A stretch of 61,366 nt of DNA, taken from positions 1 through 61,366 of the forward strand of contig JAGVFW010000009.1 in the NCBI GenBank assembly GCA_020057405.1, written 5' to 3'. The translations under genes were made by a program, and so were the position numbers. The notes below the pieces were generated by a model, which worked only from the letters and a program-made list of their open reading frames with translations, had not been told where the DNA came from and ran no database searches. This document shows, in pieces, positions 39,292 to 48,244 of the stretch (within the stretch, counting starts at the first letter, position 1; each line of letters begins with the position of its first letter). This stretch comes from an archaeon. Its GTDB lineage: Archaea; Micrarchaeota; Micrarchaeia; Norongarragalinales; UBA97.

Positions 39292-39747
39292 CTAATGCTT
39301 GAGCCAAAAGCCGCTTTTTAGGCGGGCGACCACGCCGCCGATGCCCGAAAAGACCCCACCAAGCGCACTTGAGACTCCAAGGGAGAAAACTAGAGCGTCA
39401 AGGCCGAAGAAGGGGCCGCCGGAAACGAAGTAGGCAACAAAACCAAGCGCCGCGGCGGCAAACGAAAAGATTGCGCCAGCGACTATTGCCGTAAACGCGG
39501 TGCCATTGGCGCGGACAACCACGTCAAAGCCAAGCCACGCGAGGACTGCAAAGGATGCGAAGAGGAGGGCGTAGCTTGCTGGCTCAAGGACGCTGTTGTC
39601 GCCACCGGTAAGGGCCCAACGCGCGAGCATCTGCTGAAGGACGTCGATTGCGAGGAGGATTGCCGCCTGCCTCCAAAGTAGGCCTAGGTCGCGGCTGCCG
39701 AATTTCGCTATGCGTTCTGAAAGGGCCGACTTGGAAAGAAGGGTCAT
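39292..39747 (-). CDS. Integral membrane protein, unknown
   Basis: The 151-residue product starts with a charged helix (MTLLSKSALSERIAKFGSRD) and has about four membrane segments (AAILLAIDVLQQML, SYALLFASFAVLAWLGF, FTAIVAGAIFSFAAAALGFVAYF, LDALVFSLGVSSALGGVFSG), ending VVARLKSGFWLKH. No family is recognised. It is followed on the same strand by the aCPSF2 gene upstream, 24 bases apart, so they may be co-transcribed. Confidence 0.6.
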   Translation of the reverse strand: MTLLSKSALSERIAKFGSRDLGLLWRQAAILLAIDVLQQMLARWALTGGDNSVLEPASYALLFASFAVLAWLGFDVVVRANGTAFTAIVAGAIFSFAAAALGFVAYFVSGGPFFGLDALVFSLGVSSALGGVFSGIGGVVARLKSGFWLKH

Positions 39748-39771
39748 TAGTGGAAAAGAGCGGGGTTGAAT

Positions 39772-41103
39772 TTAAATTGCGTGCGTCTCGCCGAGTTCGG
39801 GCACTATTGCCTCGACGCGGTTGCCGCGGGTGGAGCACTGGCGGGAAATGTCGATAGCCAGCTCGTCGCTGCTTGCGCCCTCGCCGTGCACTACGAAGAC
39901 TTTTTTCAGTCCGCGGATGGTTTTTGCAAACTGGAGGAGCTCATCGTGGTCGCTGTGTGCGGAAAATGGCGCCTGCATTACTGACATGTTGACTTGCACT
40001 TGCCTGCCTCCGACTTCGACTTCTTTTGCGCCGTCCAACATTTGCCTGCCGCGGCTGCCTTCTGGCTGGTAGCCCACGAGAATCATCGCGTTTTTTGGGT
40101 CGGGACCGAGCTTCTCGAGGTAAGTCATCACCGGCCCACCCGTCAGCATGCCGCTGGTTGCGATGATGACGCACGGGCCGCCTTCTGTCACGTCGCTTCG
40201 GTCCTTCGTCTTGGGAGTACGGTAGTGCAGGCTCTTGAACGGGTCGTCGTCGCTGGTTAGGATGCGGCGCTTTATCTCGTCTTTTAGGTAAATCGCGTTG
40301 TGGCGGTAGATGCGGAGAGCCTTTGTCACCATGCCGTCAAGGTAGATTGGGACTTCGGGGAGCGCCTTTGAGCGCATGAAGCTCTCGATGGTGAAGAGGA
40401 TTTCTTGCCCGCGGCCGATTGCGAAGGACGGGACGATGACTTTGCCTCCGCCTTCGAGCGTCTTTTTCACTTCGGCGATAAAGTCGGTCACGGTCTTCTT
40501 CGACGACTGGTGGCGCTTTTCTTTTGCTCCGTAAGTGCTTTCGATGATGAGCGTGTCGGCTTCCATGCCGGTCTTGCTGCCTGCAAGCAGGCGCGTCTCG
40601 CGCATGTTGAGGTCTCCGGTGTAGAGCACGCGGTGGCCGGCGGTGTTCACGCGCACAATCGCGCTTCCGAGGATGTGGCCGCTTTCGAAAAACGAGATGC
40701 CCGTTTTCTTCTCTGCCGTGCTGTCCTCAAACTCGAGGATTTCGGTGTTCTTGAGCAGTTTTAGCACGTGCTCTTGGGTGAACTGCGCGTTGCCGCGCTC
40801 TTTTGCCAGGCGCAGGTAGTCGCCGTAAAGGAGTTGGATGATGTCGCGGGTGGGCTTGGTGAGAAACGTCTTTCCGCGGTAGCCCTTTGAATAGAGTGCC
40901 GGGGCGTAGCCCGTGTGGTCGAGGTGCGCATGCGAGAGTATGACTTTGTTGAGCGTGCGGATTTGCTTTTGTTCAAGGAGCGGGTATTCCTCGGTCGCGC
41001 CGAACTTCACTCCGCAGTCTAGAAGCACATTCTCGTCGCCGTTAAGGAGAAAGCAGCTACGGCCGACTTCGCGCACTCCGCCAAGGAAAGTGATTTGAGT
41101 CAT
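39772..41103 (-). CDS. Beta-CASP metallo-beta-lactamase ribonuclease (aCPSF2-like)
   Basis: The 443-residue protein begins directly with the beta-lactamase fold (MTQITFLGGVREVGRSCFLL) and lacks the KH domains of aCPSF1. Metal motifs are SHAHLDHTGYAPAL (motif 2), SGHILGSAIV (motif 3) and YTGDLN (motif 4). Beta-CASP motifs A-C follow: IIESTYGAKEKRH, SGMLTGGPVMTYLEKLG and APFSAHSDHDELLQF. Such enzymes cut or trim RNA in archaeal mRNA processing. ATG 41103 lies 29 bases after a CTTTTATTG box; the longer reading from 41217 is rejected. Confidence 0.88.
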   Translation of the reverse strand: MTQITFLGGVREVGRSCFLLNGDENVLLDCGVKFGATEEYPLLEQKQIRTLNKVILSHAHLDHTGYAPALYSKGYRGKTFLTKPTRDIIQLLYGDYLRLAKERGNAQFTQEHVLKLLKNTEILEFEDSTAEKKTGISFFESGHILGSAIVRVNTAGHRVLYTGDLNMRETRLLAGSKTGMEADTLIIESTYGAKEKRHQSSKKTVTDFIAEVKKTLEGGGKVIVPSFAIGRGQEILFTIESFMRSKALPEVPIYLDGMVTKALRIYRHNAIYLKDEIKRRILTSDDDPFKSLHYRTPKTKDRSDVTEGGPCVIIATSGMLTGGPVMTYLEKLGPDPKNAMILVGYQPEGSRGRQMLDGAKEVEVGGRQVQVNMSVMQAPFSAHSDHDELLQFAKTIRGLKKVFVVHGEGASSDELAIDISRQCSTRGNRVEAIVPELGETHAI

Positions 41104-41208
41104 AGGACATGATTTGCGCACCACTAGGCAATAAAAGAGTAGGGAGGACGTTAGGCCGGGGGGGCATTTGGAGGAGGCTTTGCCGCAGCCCAGTAACTGG
41201 ACTGCCGG

Positions 41209-41232
41209 TTTTCGCAAAAATCACCCTAAACT
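41209..41232 (+). repeat. Dispersed intergenic repeat A, divergent copy 7
   Basis: TTTTCGCAAAAATCACCCTA keeps the T-run, CGC, A-run and a diverged core. It lies between two divergent genes. Confidence 0.3.
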
Positions 41233-41290
41233 CCCCGCGCCTTGCCTTTTCGGCGCCTTTTTAGGCGGGCTTGCGCCTAATTACTAGCGG

Positions 41291-41911
41291 GTGAAATGTA
41301 TCGGCCCTGACGAGCCGGCTCTCTGGAAGGCGAGGGCGGGCTTTTACAAGAAAATAATCGAGCGCTACGGACAAGCGATTGACGAAGGCGAGCGCAAGAC
41401 AATTCCGGACTTAAAGGCCCTAGTCGACGCCAAGGACGCCAGCGTGCTTGCAGTCAAGGCAAAGGCCCTCGAGTCGGCCGGCCTTGCGGAAGGCTACTCT
41501 TTCGAGCGCGACTTTTTGGCTTACGCCGAGGCGGCCTTTAGTTATGTAAGGTCGCTTTCGAGGATTGACAGTGAAATCGAGCCGAGCTTCTGGTTACGGC
41601 CTGCCGAAATCGTCGAGCTTGGCGCGGCAGACGCTTTTGACCGGGCAATCTTTCTGTGCTCCCTGCTCACGGCAGGGGACTGCGAGACGGCACGGGTCCT
41701 CGTCCTTGAGCTTGAGGGCGGGGCGCGCCACCCCGTCGTCGTCTTCTACTACTTAGAGCGCCAGCACTTCCTTGACCCGAGTCAGGAAGCGGCCTTCTCG
41801 ACCTACACTGGGCTCCTTGAGGAAGTGTTCCGCCACTACACTTACGAAGGCAAGCGGGTGCTCAAGTCTGCATTTGAGTTCAACGCAACTGACTACAACG
41901 AATTCGAATAA
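41291..41911 (+). CDS. Hypothetical protein, possibly transglutaminase-like fold
   Basis: The 206-residue protein has a helical front half and then DAFDRAIFLCSLLTAGDCETARVLVLEL...HPVVVFYYLERQHFLDPSQ. That order (helix with Cys, strand, His-strand, Asp) recalls transglutaminase-like cysteine proteases of the NlpC/TGc type, but the match is loose. The start is GTG 41291, 27 bases after a CTTTTTAGGC box. The function is not known. It lies just before the glycogen operon, 114 bases upstream. Confidence 0.5.
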   Translation: MKCIGPDEPALWKARAGFYKKIIERYGQAIDEGERKTIPDLKALVDAKDASVLAVKAKALESAGLAEGYSFERDFLAYAEAAFSYVRSLSRIDSEIEPSFWLRPAEIVELGAADAFDRAIFLCSLLTAGDCETARVLVLELEGGARHPVVVFYYLERQHFLDPSQEAAFSTYTGLLEEVFRHYTYEGKRVLKSAFEFNATDYNEFE

Positions 41912-42025
41912 CACGGCTAGAAAACCCCCAAGCGAGCAAATATATTCCCCCGCACCCTCATTTTGCCTAGTGCGGCTTTTTCACGGCTCATTTTCCGTAA
42001 CGCAGGATTTCTGGAAGGATATCCT

Positions 42026-43228
42026 ATGAAAGTGGCGATGTTGGGTTGGGAGTTGCCTCCCTTTGTTAGCGGCGGCCTTGGGGTTCACTGTTATTACTTG
42101 ACGCGCGAGCTTGCGGCACTGGGGGCAGAGATTGATTTTTACATGCCAAAGACGCGCCTGCCGGTCCGCGTGCCGTGGATGAACGTAATCGAGGTAGTGC
42201 CTCCGGCAAGCGAGTTGACCCGCACTGTGCTTGCGACAATCGGGCCCTACTCGACGTCGGTTTCAGTAACCGGCGGGACTAGCGCCACCGGTCAGCTGAC
42301 CGGACCGCCTTCGGGGTTCTTCGAGTCAGTCGCTTTCTACAACGAGTTTGCAGCCGGCCTCGTCGCAGCCAACCACAAGCGTCGGCACTACAACCTGATT
42401 CACGGCCACGATTGGCTTACTGCTCGGGCCGCGGGTGGCGGAAAGCGGGAGACTGGCTTGCCATTGGTCGAGACGATGCACAGCACCGAGTTTGACAGGA
42501 CCGGCAACGTCGGCCCGTGGGAGTGGATAGTTGGCTTTGAGCGCGAGGCAGTCTTGCAGGCCGACAGGGTGATTGCGGTCAGCGGCATGCTTCGCGACAT
42601 TCTCGTAAACAAGCTGGACTGTCCTGCAGGCAAGGTGCGGGTGGTGCACAACGGAGTTGACTCGGGCAGGTTCTGGCCAAGGAATGGCGGGCGGCTTGGC
42701 CCTAAGGTAGTGCTTTTCCATGGCAGGCTTAGCGTGCAAAAGGGGCCAGAGTTTTTCCTTCGGGCGGCTAAGCTCGTGCTTGAGGTCGAGCCCGACGCGC
42801 TTTTCGTGGTGAGCGGCAAGGGTGAGCTTCTAGAGCGCCTCGTGCACCTTAGCATTGACTTGGGCATTTCGGACAGGGTGCTTTTCGCCGGCTACGTGCC
42901 TGACGAGCTTTTGCAGGAGGCTTACGCGAGTGCGAGTGTCTATGTCATGCCAAGCGTGAGCGAACCTTTTGGCATCACCGCCCTTGAGGCAATGGCAAGC
43001 GGGGTGCCCTGCATTGTCTCAAAAACCAGCGGGGTGACTGAAGTTGCGCGCCACTGCATGCGGGTTGACTTTTGGGACACTGTTGCGATGGCCGATAGGA
43101 TTGTGGGCGTACTTCGCCACGAGCCATTGCGCCGCATGATGTCTGAAAACGCGGTTGTCGAAGCGTCGGCGGTCACGTGGAGAAAGGCTGCCGAGCAGAC
43201 GATGAGGGTTTACGGGGAAATTGCATGA
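42026..43228 (+). CDS. GT4-type glycosyltransferase (glycogen synthase-like)
   Basis: The 400-residue protein opens with MKVAMLGWELPPFVSGGLGVH, the nucleotide-sugar loop of starch/glycogen synthases and related GT4/GT5 enzymes. It has VIAVSGMLRDIL, HNGVDSGRFWPR, VLFHGRLSVQKGPEFFLRAAKLV and the donor motif SEPFGITALEAMASG (E-x7-E). It likely transfers glucose to an alpha-glucan. ATG 42026 has a GGAAGGATATCC site; the TATA box (AATATATT, about 41938) lies well upstream, so this operon has a leader of about 55 bases. The stop overlaps the GH57 start (ATGA). Confidence 0.85.
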   Translation: MKVAMLGWELPPFVSGGLGVHCYYLTRELAALGAEIDFYMPKTRLPVRVPWMNVIEVVPPASELTRTVLATIGPYSTSVSVTGGTSATGQLTGPPSGFFESVAFYNEFAAGLVAANHKRRHYNLIHGHDWLTARAAGGGKRETGLPLVETMHSTEFDRTGNVGPWEWIVGFEREAVLQADRVIAVSGMLRDILVNKLDCPAGKVRVVHNGVDSGRFWPRNGGRLGPKVVLFHGRLSVQKGPEFFLRAAKLVLEVEPDALFVVSGKGELLERLVHLSIDLGISDRVLFAGYVPDELLQEAYASASVYVMPSVSEPFGITALEAMASGVPCIVSKTSGVTEVARHCMRVDFWDTVAMADRIVGVLRHEPLRRMMSENAVVEASAVTWRKAAEQTMRVYGEIA

Positions 43229-44424
43229 CAGCGGGGATTTGCCTTTACTTTCACGTGCACCAGCCGATGAGGCTCAAGCGGCACTCGGTTTTTGCACCGC
43301 CTAACGGCGGGAGCTTCGAGGATGAGATTTTTGACGCTCGCCTCTCGCGCGAGTACTTCGAGCGCGCGGCGGCCAAATGCTACCTGCCGACAAACGCGGC
43401 GCTCCTTGAGCTGATTGGCGAGACAGGACTCAAGGTGAGCTTCAGCGTTTCTGGCGTTTTTCTCGAGCAGGCAATGCGTTGGCAACCCGCGGTTGTCGAG
43501 AGTTTTAGGAAACTCGCGCAGACAGGCAACGTCGAGTTCGTCAACGAGACTTACTACCATTCTCTATCGTCGCTTTGGTGGGACAAGCGCGAGTTTCGGG
43601 AGCAGGTGCTCATGCACAGGAATGCGGTTGAATCGCTTTGCGGGAACGCGCCAACGGCATTTAGGAACACGGAATTGCTTTACTCTGATGACATTGCGGC
43701 CGAGGCGGGCCGGCTTGGGCTTGGCACCGTGCTTGCCGAAGGCGCCGACAGGGTGTTGGCCGGCCGCTCGCCCAACTTTGTTTACTCCGCTGCTGGGACT
43801 AATGGCAAGGTGAAAGTGCTTTTGCGGAACTACAGGCTTAGCGACGACCTGGGTTTCCGATTCGGCGCAAGGGGATGGCCAGAGTGGCCCCTGACTGCAG
43901 ACAAGTATGCCGACTGGATTGCGGCTAGTGGCGGGGACACGGTGAACCTCTTTCTTGACTTTGAAACTTTTGGCGAGCACCACTGGGCAGAGAGCGGAAT
44001 ATTCGATTTCCTGCGCAGGTTCCCGAAAGCCGCGGGCGAGCGCGGGCTGGTCTTTCGAACTATTTCTGAAACGGCCCGCGACTGTCCGTCCGCCGGGGAG
44101 TTGTCGGTACCGTCGGTTGTATCTTGGGCCGATGCCGAGCGTGACGCTAGCACGTGGCTCGGTAACCGCATCCAACAACACGCGTTTAGCGAGCTCATGA
44201 AAGCGCGGCCTGAGGCCGACGGCCCCGCGCTTGCTGCGCACCGGATGCTGCAGACGAGCGACCACTTCATGTACATGAGCACCAAGGGGATGGGAGACGG
44301 CGAGGTGCACAAGCACTTCTCGCCATACAAGGACTGGGGTCCTTACGAGAATTACATTAATTTCATGAACTCGCTTTCGTCGTTTAGGCGAAAAGCGGTA
44401 GGCAAGGAGGTGTTGGTGAGATGA
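43225..44424 (+). CDS. GH57 alpha-amylase/glucanotransferase
   Basis: The 399-residue protein is a glycoside hydrolase family 57 enzyme: LYFHVHQP at residues 7-14, GVFLEQAMRW, EFVNETYYHSLSSLW, AFRNTELLYSDDIA (likely nucleophile Glu), and FLDFETFGEHHWAESGIFDFL (likely acid Asp). GH57 members cut or transfer alpha-1,4-glucan. It is coupled to the genes on both sides by four-base ATGA overlaps, so it should act on the same glucan. Confidence 0.9.
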   Translation: MTAGICLYFHVHQPMRLKRHSVFAPPNGGSFEDEIFDARLSREYFERAAAKCYLPTNAALLELIGETGLKVSFSVSGVFLEQAMRWQPAVVESFRKLAQTGNVEFVNETYYHSLSSLWWDKREFREQVLMHRNAVESLCGNAPTAFRNTELLYSDDIAAEAGRLGLGTVLAEGADRVLAGRSPNFVYSAAGTNGKVKVLLRNYRLSDDLGFRFGARGWPEWPLTADKYADWIAASGGDTVNLFLDFETFGEHHWAESGIFDFLRRFPKAAGERGLVFRTISETARDCPSAGELSVPSVVSWADAERDASTWLGNRIQQHAFSELMKARPEADGPALAAHRMLQTSDHFMYMSTKGMGDGEVHKHFSPYKDWGPYENYINFMNSLSSFRRKAVGKEVLVR

Positions 44425-45959
44425 GTAAGGCATTGTTCTTGATTACGGAACTGCACAAGCCAGTCGGTGGCCTCTACCGGTTCACTACCGAGCTATTGCC
44501 CGCCTGGCGTGCCGCTTTTGCAAGAGGAGAATGCACCTACGAACCGCTTGTGCTTAGCGTGCGCGACCCGCGCGCACCGTTAGGCGACCTTCGCGAGAGC
44601 AAGAAGATGAAGGCAGTTGCTGACGGGGCCGGAGTGGAAATCTTTGAGGCGGTCCGCGGCGGCGAGACTTGCTACTTCATCGACAAGACAATGGACGGCC
44701 CTGAGCGAAACGACTTCCACAAACTATTGTGGGACAAGTACCGCATTCAGAGCGAGAAAGCAAGCGGCTGGGCGGACTACGCCGTTCTCAACACGTTTTG
44801 GAAGTACGCGCCTATCGTTGCGACCGCGCTTGTAAAGGAGGGCGAGAAGATTAGCGTGATTGACGCGCAGGATTGGCTTGCGTTCCCCGCCGGCTTCCTT
44901 TGCGCCGAGGCGCTTGGAAAGGCGCTTAACTGTAGGTTCCACAGCGGCGAGTTCGGCCGCTCGCTTGGGAATCCCGACCTGTCTTCGGCACCCGTGCAAA
45001 TCGAGAGAGCGGCGCTCCAGGAAGCGGATTTCGTCCAGGGAGTCAGCGTTGGTGAGGCGAAGTTCGAGCTCTACCACCTCTTGCCGCTCAAAAACGAGTT
45101 GTACAACCAACTCAAGGACTCTCGGTCCGCGGCGTGGCGGGAGGAGCAGGAATGGAAGACCGGGCTTTACGAGGAGTTCTTGTTGCTTGAGTCAGAGGGC
45201 TTAGAGCTTCTTGGCAGAAACGCCGGCGGCTTGCCCAACGGCATCATCATCGACGGTTGGGACACGGTGACAAAGGCGGATGTGAAAAAAGGCCGAAAGG
45301 CGCTCGAGCGGCTTTTGCCCGGAAAGAAAAAGTACGTGCTCTTCATCGGCCGCGCGGAGTACCGAAAAGGCATCGACCACTTGCTTGAGGCATTCGCCTT
45401 GCTTGGCGATAAAGACACGGGACTCATCATCAGCTCGGTCCTTAGCGAGCCGGAACTAAACAGGTTGCTTCTAAAGGCGTCAAACCTCGGCATTGCTGAA
45501 CGGGTGCGCGTGTCTAACGGCTGGTTGGACGAGGAAATGAAGAAGCCCATGTTCTGCGCTGCCGAAGTGATTGCGCTGCCGTCGCTTTACGAGCCGTTCG
45601 GCATCGTCACCCTCGAGGGCCTCGCGGCCGACTTGGCTTGCGAGAAAAACGGGCTTCGCGGTCCGGCAGTCATCGTTGGCGACACGGGGGGCATGCGCGA
45701 GGTCATCAAAAACGGCGTCAACGGCTTTAAAGTGCCGCTAGAGGAAGGCCGGTTTGACATGAACCCGGCGTTCATGGCCAAGATTCTCTCAATTGTGCTA
45801 ACAAACGAAGAGATTGCGCGCAACATTTCAAAGGGCGGCGGACAGCGCGTGATGAACCCGGACTTCAACTGGGAGCATGTTGCAACGCGGGTCTCCGAAA
45901 TCTACAAGCGCGCCATCGCCAACCACGCAAAATGGGAAGCGGCACTGAGGGTGAAATGA
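44421..45959 (+). CDS. Glycogen synthase-like glycosyltransferase
   Basis: The 512-residue protein begins KALFLITELHKPVGGLYRFTTELLP, with LIxE-x-x-KPxGG as in the nucleotide-sugar loop of glycogen synthases. The middle carries SVIDAQDWLAFPAGFL and FHSGEFGRSLG. The second domain has VLFIGRAEYRKGIDHLLEAFALL and the donor motif YEPFGIVTLEGLAAD (E-x7-E). It is longer than the GT4 protein two genes upstream and distinct from it. GT3/GT5-type synthase is my best reading. Coupled by ATGA overlaps on both sides. Confidence 0.82.
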   Translation: MSKALFLITELHKPVGGLYRFTTELLPAWRAAFARGECTYEPLVLSVRDPRAPLGDLRESKKMKAVADGAGVEIFEAVRGGETCYFIDKTMDGPERNDFHKLLWDKYRIQSEKASGWADYAVLNTFWKYAPIVATALVKEGEKISVIDAQDWLAFPAGFLCAEALGKALNCRFHSGEFGRSLGNPDLSSAPVQIERAALQEADFVQGVSVGEAKFELYHLLPLKNELYNQLKDSRSAAWREEQEWKTGLYEEFLLLESEGLELLGRNAGGLPNGIIIDGWDTVTKADVKKGRKALERLLPGKKKYVLFIGRAEYRKGIDHLLEAFALLGDKDTGLIISSVLSEPELNRLLLKASNLGIAERVRVSNGWLDEEMKKPMFCAAEVIALPSLYEPFGIVTLEGLAADLACEKNGLRGPAVIVGDTGGMREVIKNGVNGFKVPLEEGRFDMNPAFMAKILSIVLTNEEIARNISKGGGQRVMNPDFNWEHVATRVSEIYKRAIANHAKWEAALRVK

Positions 45960-46174
45960 TGGAAAGCACTTCCGGGGACTATTTTGGCAAGAAAGCCGGC
46001 GCAGTGTGGAAGGCGCTAAAGGAAAACGGGCCGATGGGAATCGCAGGCCTCAAGAAAAAGACCGGGCTTGCCGAGCGCGACGCTTACGCCGGCCTCGGGT
46101 GGCTTGGCCGCGAAGGGAAAATCCGCATAATCGGCGATAGGCCGATGAACTACAAGTTCTCGCTGATAGAATGA
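45956..46174 (+). CDS. DUF2582-type winged-helix protein
   Basis: The 72-residue protein follows the DUF2582 pattern: KKAGAVWKALKENGPMGIAGLKKKTGLAERDAYAGLGWLGREGKIRI. The 'G..W..L...G' and 'A.GWL.REGKI' segments are the mark of the family, a small winged helix. It lies between glucan genes with ATGA overlaps on both sides, which suggests it may regulate or assist them. ATG 45956 or 45959 may be used (ATGATGG). Confidence 0.72.
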   Translation: MMESTSGDYFGKKAGAVWKALKENGPMGIAGLKKKTGLAERDAYAGLGWLGREGKIRIIGDRPMNYKFSLIE

Positions 46175-48216
46175 AAGAAACCGAAGCCGAGATTGACATC
46201 CGAGAAAAACGCGACTGGAGTTACGGCCGCAACACTCGCGTGCTTTTGCGAAACGCTGTTGCCGAATTCGGCGCAAGCGCGTTTAGCGTGCGGCTTGGCG
46301 ACTACTGGTGCCCCAACCGCGACTACGGTCACGAGGGACTTTGCGCAAACGAGGACGGCGAGAACTGGAAGTACGCAGACGCAATTGCATTTTGCCTCCT
46401 AAAGGAAGGCCACGCGCTTGAGCTTGCGCCGCAAAAAGTCGTCGCGTCGCCGCTGAAAGCCGACTACCACTACGAATTCGACGGCGGCAGCCTTGTCGTC
46501 AGCTACTATCTTCTTGAAAAATCAAGCGAGCCGACGCTAAGCGTTGCCTTTAGCGTCACGGGCGGCCGCGGCCTGTGCTTAAGGCTAAAGCCAATTGCAG
46601 ACATCCGCTCCATGAACGCTGACAGCGCCCCGCTTGAGACCGCGGTTACTGCGGAAGCAAATGGTCTGCGCATCAGCCGGGCGGGAAGGTCGATGGCGGT
46701 GCGCTCGCTTAACACTTGTGCCGAGCCAGTTGCAACCCCGCAAGTTATCGAGTGGTCCTACAAGCTCGGCAGTGGGGAGCGGACGCAGACGGCCAATGGT
46801 ACTGAATTCATTGGCGAGAAAAGGCAAGTTGTCGTCGCCGGAATGATGGAATGCGAATTCAAGCGCGGGGCAGTCGAGGTGCTCGTCTCCTGCGATGGCG
46901 CGAAAAAGAACGCCGGATGGCCAGGACGAAAGGACGACTACAAAAACGAGGTTGCAAAATACCTGCTTTTCAAAAAGCAAGTTAGGAACCTCAGGGAAGC
47001 CGCCTCGCAGGAGTGGGGCGCGGCCAAGGCAATGCAGCTTGAGGCGCGCGCCTATTGCCTTGCAAACAAGTTCGCGTGGAAAGTCGGTGGAAAAAACGCC
47101 CTTGACGCGGGCGCATTCTGGTTTCGGAACGCGTGGCTCAGGGACGCGGCGTTTGCCCTAGCTGCCGACGCGAAGTTTTTCAACTTAACTGAAAAGCGCT
47201 GGGCAACGCAACTAATTTCCGAAATATTTTCGCAGGCGACCGACGGCGTCGTGCCGTCGATGGCGGGGGGGAACGCGTGCGTTGACGCAACGCCGCTTGC
47301 GGCACTGGCGGCATTCGGGGCGGGTAACGAAAAACTCGCGCGGACCGCGGGTAAAATGCTTACGCAATTTGCGCAAAATTCGCACGAGCACGGAATTTTC
47401 GTTTGCGAAAACGGGTTGCTCTCGTGCCCGCCGAGCTACTCGTGGCGGGATTCAAGGCCGTGGGGCCAACACGCAGGCCTTCGCGTGCAGGTGCCAACTG
47501 CCCTGCCATCCGAGTGGGTCGAACCCATTCTCAGCAAGGCGCGTGACGCGGTCCACGGGCAGGAATTGCTTGACGCGCCCGTTTACTTGCTTGACGCTAA
47601 TGCTCTTTGGGCCGCGGCCATCGAGGCGGCAGAAGCTGCAGGCGTTGCGGAGGGCTTGCCGCACCCGCTTGACGTGCTCCAGTCAATCAAGGAGAACTTC
47701 CGCTCGGATGGGTTTTTGTCGCATATTGCAAGCGAGGAATTCGGGCCTGCCGGAATTGAGAACAGTTCCTGCATTCAGGCGATGGCGCTTTTGCCGCACG
47801 TTTTTTCTGAAGAGGACAAAAAGCGCGCGCTTGCGGTAGCCGAGGAAAAACTTTTCGTCAAGAGGCAGGGCAAGCTCTTCGGGCTCTTGTCAATCAACTC
47901 TGACGAGCGCGTGTTTTACGGCGACGGGCAGTACCACGGCGCGGTCGTCTGGCCGCGGGAAAGCTACTATCTCGCAAAGTTCTTGCTCGAAATGGGCGAG
48001 ACGAAACTCGCGGGAGAGTTGTTGGAAGCGCAACTCGAACACCAGACGCAGGAAGGAACAATGTTCTACAACGCCGAGCTCTTCGCGCTGCCAGAGGGAA
48101 GGAACCTGTTTCCCGAAGAAGAAACTGCAAGCGACCCCGTGCCGGTGAAGAACCCCGCGCAAATGTGGAGCGGCTGGATGGCGCCGTACTACGACTATCT
48201 CGCAGTCAAGGATTGA
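46171..48216 (+). CDS. Amylo-alpha-1,6-glucosidase/glucoamylase-type glucan hydrolase
   Basis: The 681-residue protein has an N-terminal beta-sandwich domain (to about residue 270) and a C-terminal (alpha/alpha)6 barrel. Barrel marks are AFWFRNAWLRDAAFAL, the aromatic-RxxWLRD signature of glycogen debranching and GH15 enzymes, DGVVPSMAGG, FYGDGQYHGAVVWPRESYYLA, and MWSGWMAPYYDY at the end. It should remove alpha-1,6 branches or terminal glucose. It completes a synthesis-and-breakdown set with the two synthases and GH57. GH15 and GH133 are not separated by what I can see. Confidence 0.83.
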   Translation: MKETEAEIDIREKRDWSYGRNTRVLLRNAVAEFGASAFSVRLGDYWCPNRDYGHEGLCANEDGENWKYADAIAFCLLKEGHALELAPQKVVASPLKADYHYEFDGGSLVVSYYLLEKSSEPTLSVAFSVTGGRGLCLRLKPIADIRSMNADSAPLETAVTAEANGLRISRAGRSMAVRSLNTCAEPVATPQVIEWSYKLGSGERTQTANGTEFIGEKRQVVVAGMMECEFKRGAVEVLVSCDGAKKNAGWPGRKDDYKNEVAKYLLFKKQVRNLREAASQEWGAAKAMQLEARAYCLANKFAWKVGGKNALDAGAFWFRNAWLRDAAFALAADAKFFNLTEKRWATQLISEIFSQATDGVVPSMAGGNACVDATPLAALAAFGAGNEKLARTAGKMLTQFAQNSHEHGIFVCENGLLSCPPSYSWRDSRPWGQHAGLRVQVPTALPSEWVEPILSKARDAVHGQELLDAPVYLLDANALWAAAIEAAEAAGVAEGLPHPLDVLQSIKENFRSDGFLSHIASEEFGPAGIENSSCIQAMALLPHVFSEEDKKRALAVAEEKLFVKRQGKLFGLLSINSDERVFYGDGQYHGAVVWPRESYYLAKFLLEMGETKLAGELLEAQLEHQTQEGTMFYNAELFALPEGRNLFPEEETASDPVPVKNPAQMWSGWMAPYYDYLAVKD

Positions 48217-48219
48217 AAG

Positions 48220-48239
48220 CACTCAACCTGCACTTAGAC
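48220..48239 (-). repeat. Repeat B, downstream of gatA
   Basis: GTCTAAGTGCAGGTTGAGTG on the minus strand differs from the uvrA copy only at two central bases and starts 6 bases after the gatA stop. Confidence 0.55.
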
Positions 48240-48244
48240 TAAAC

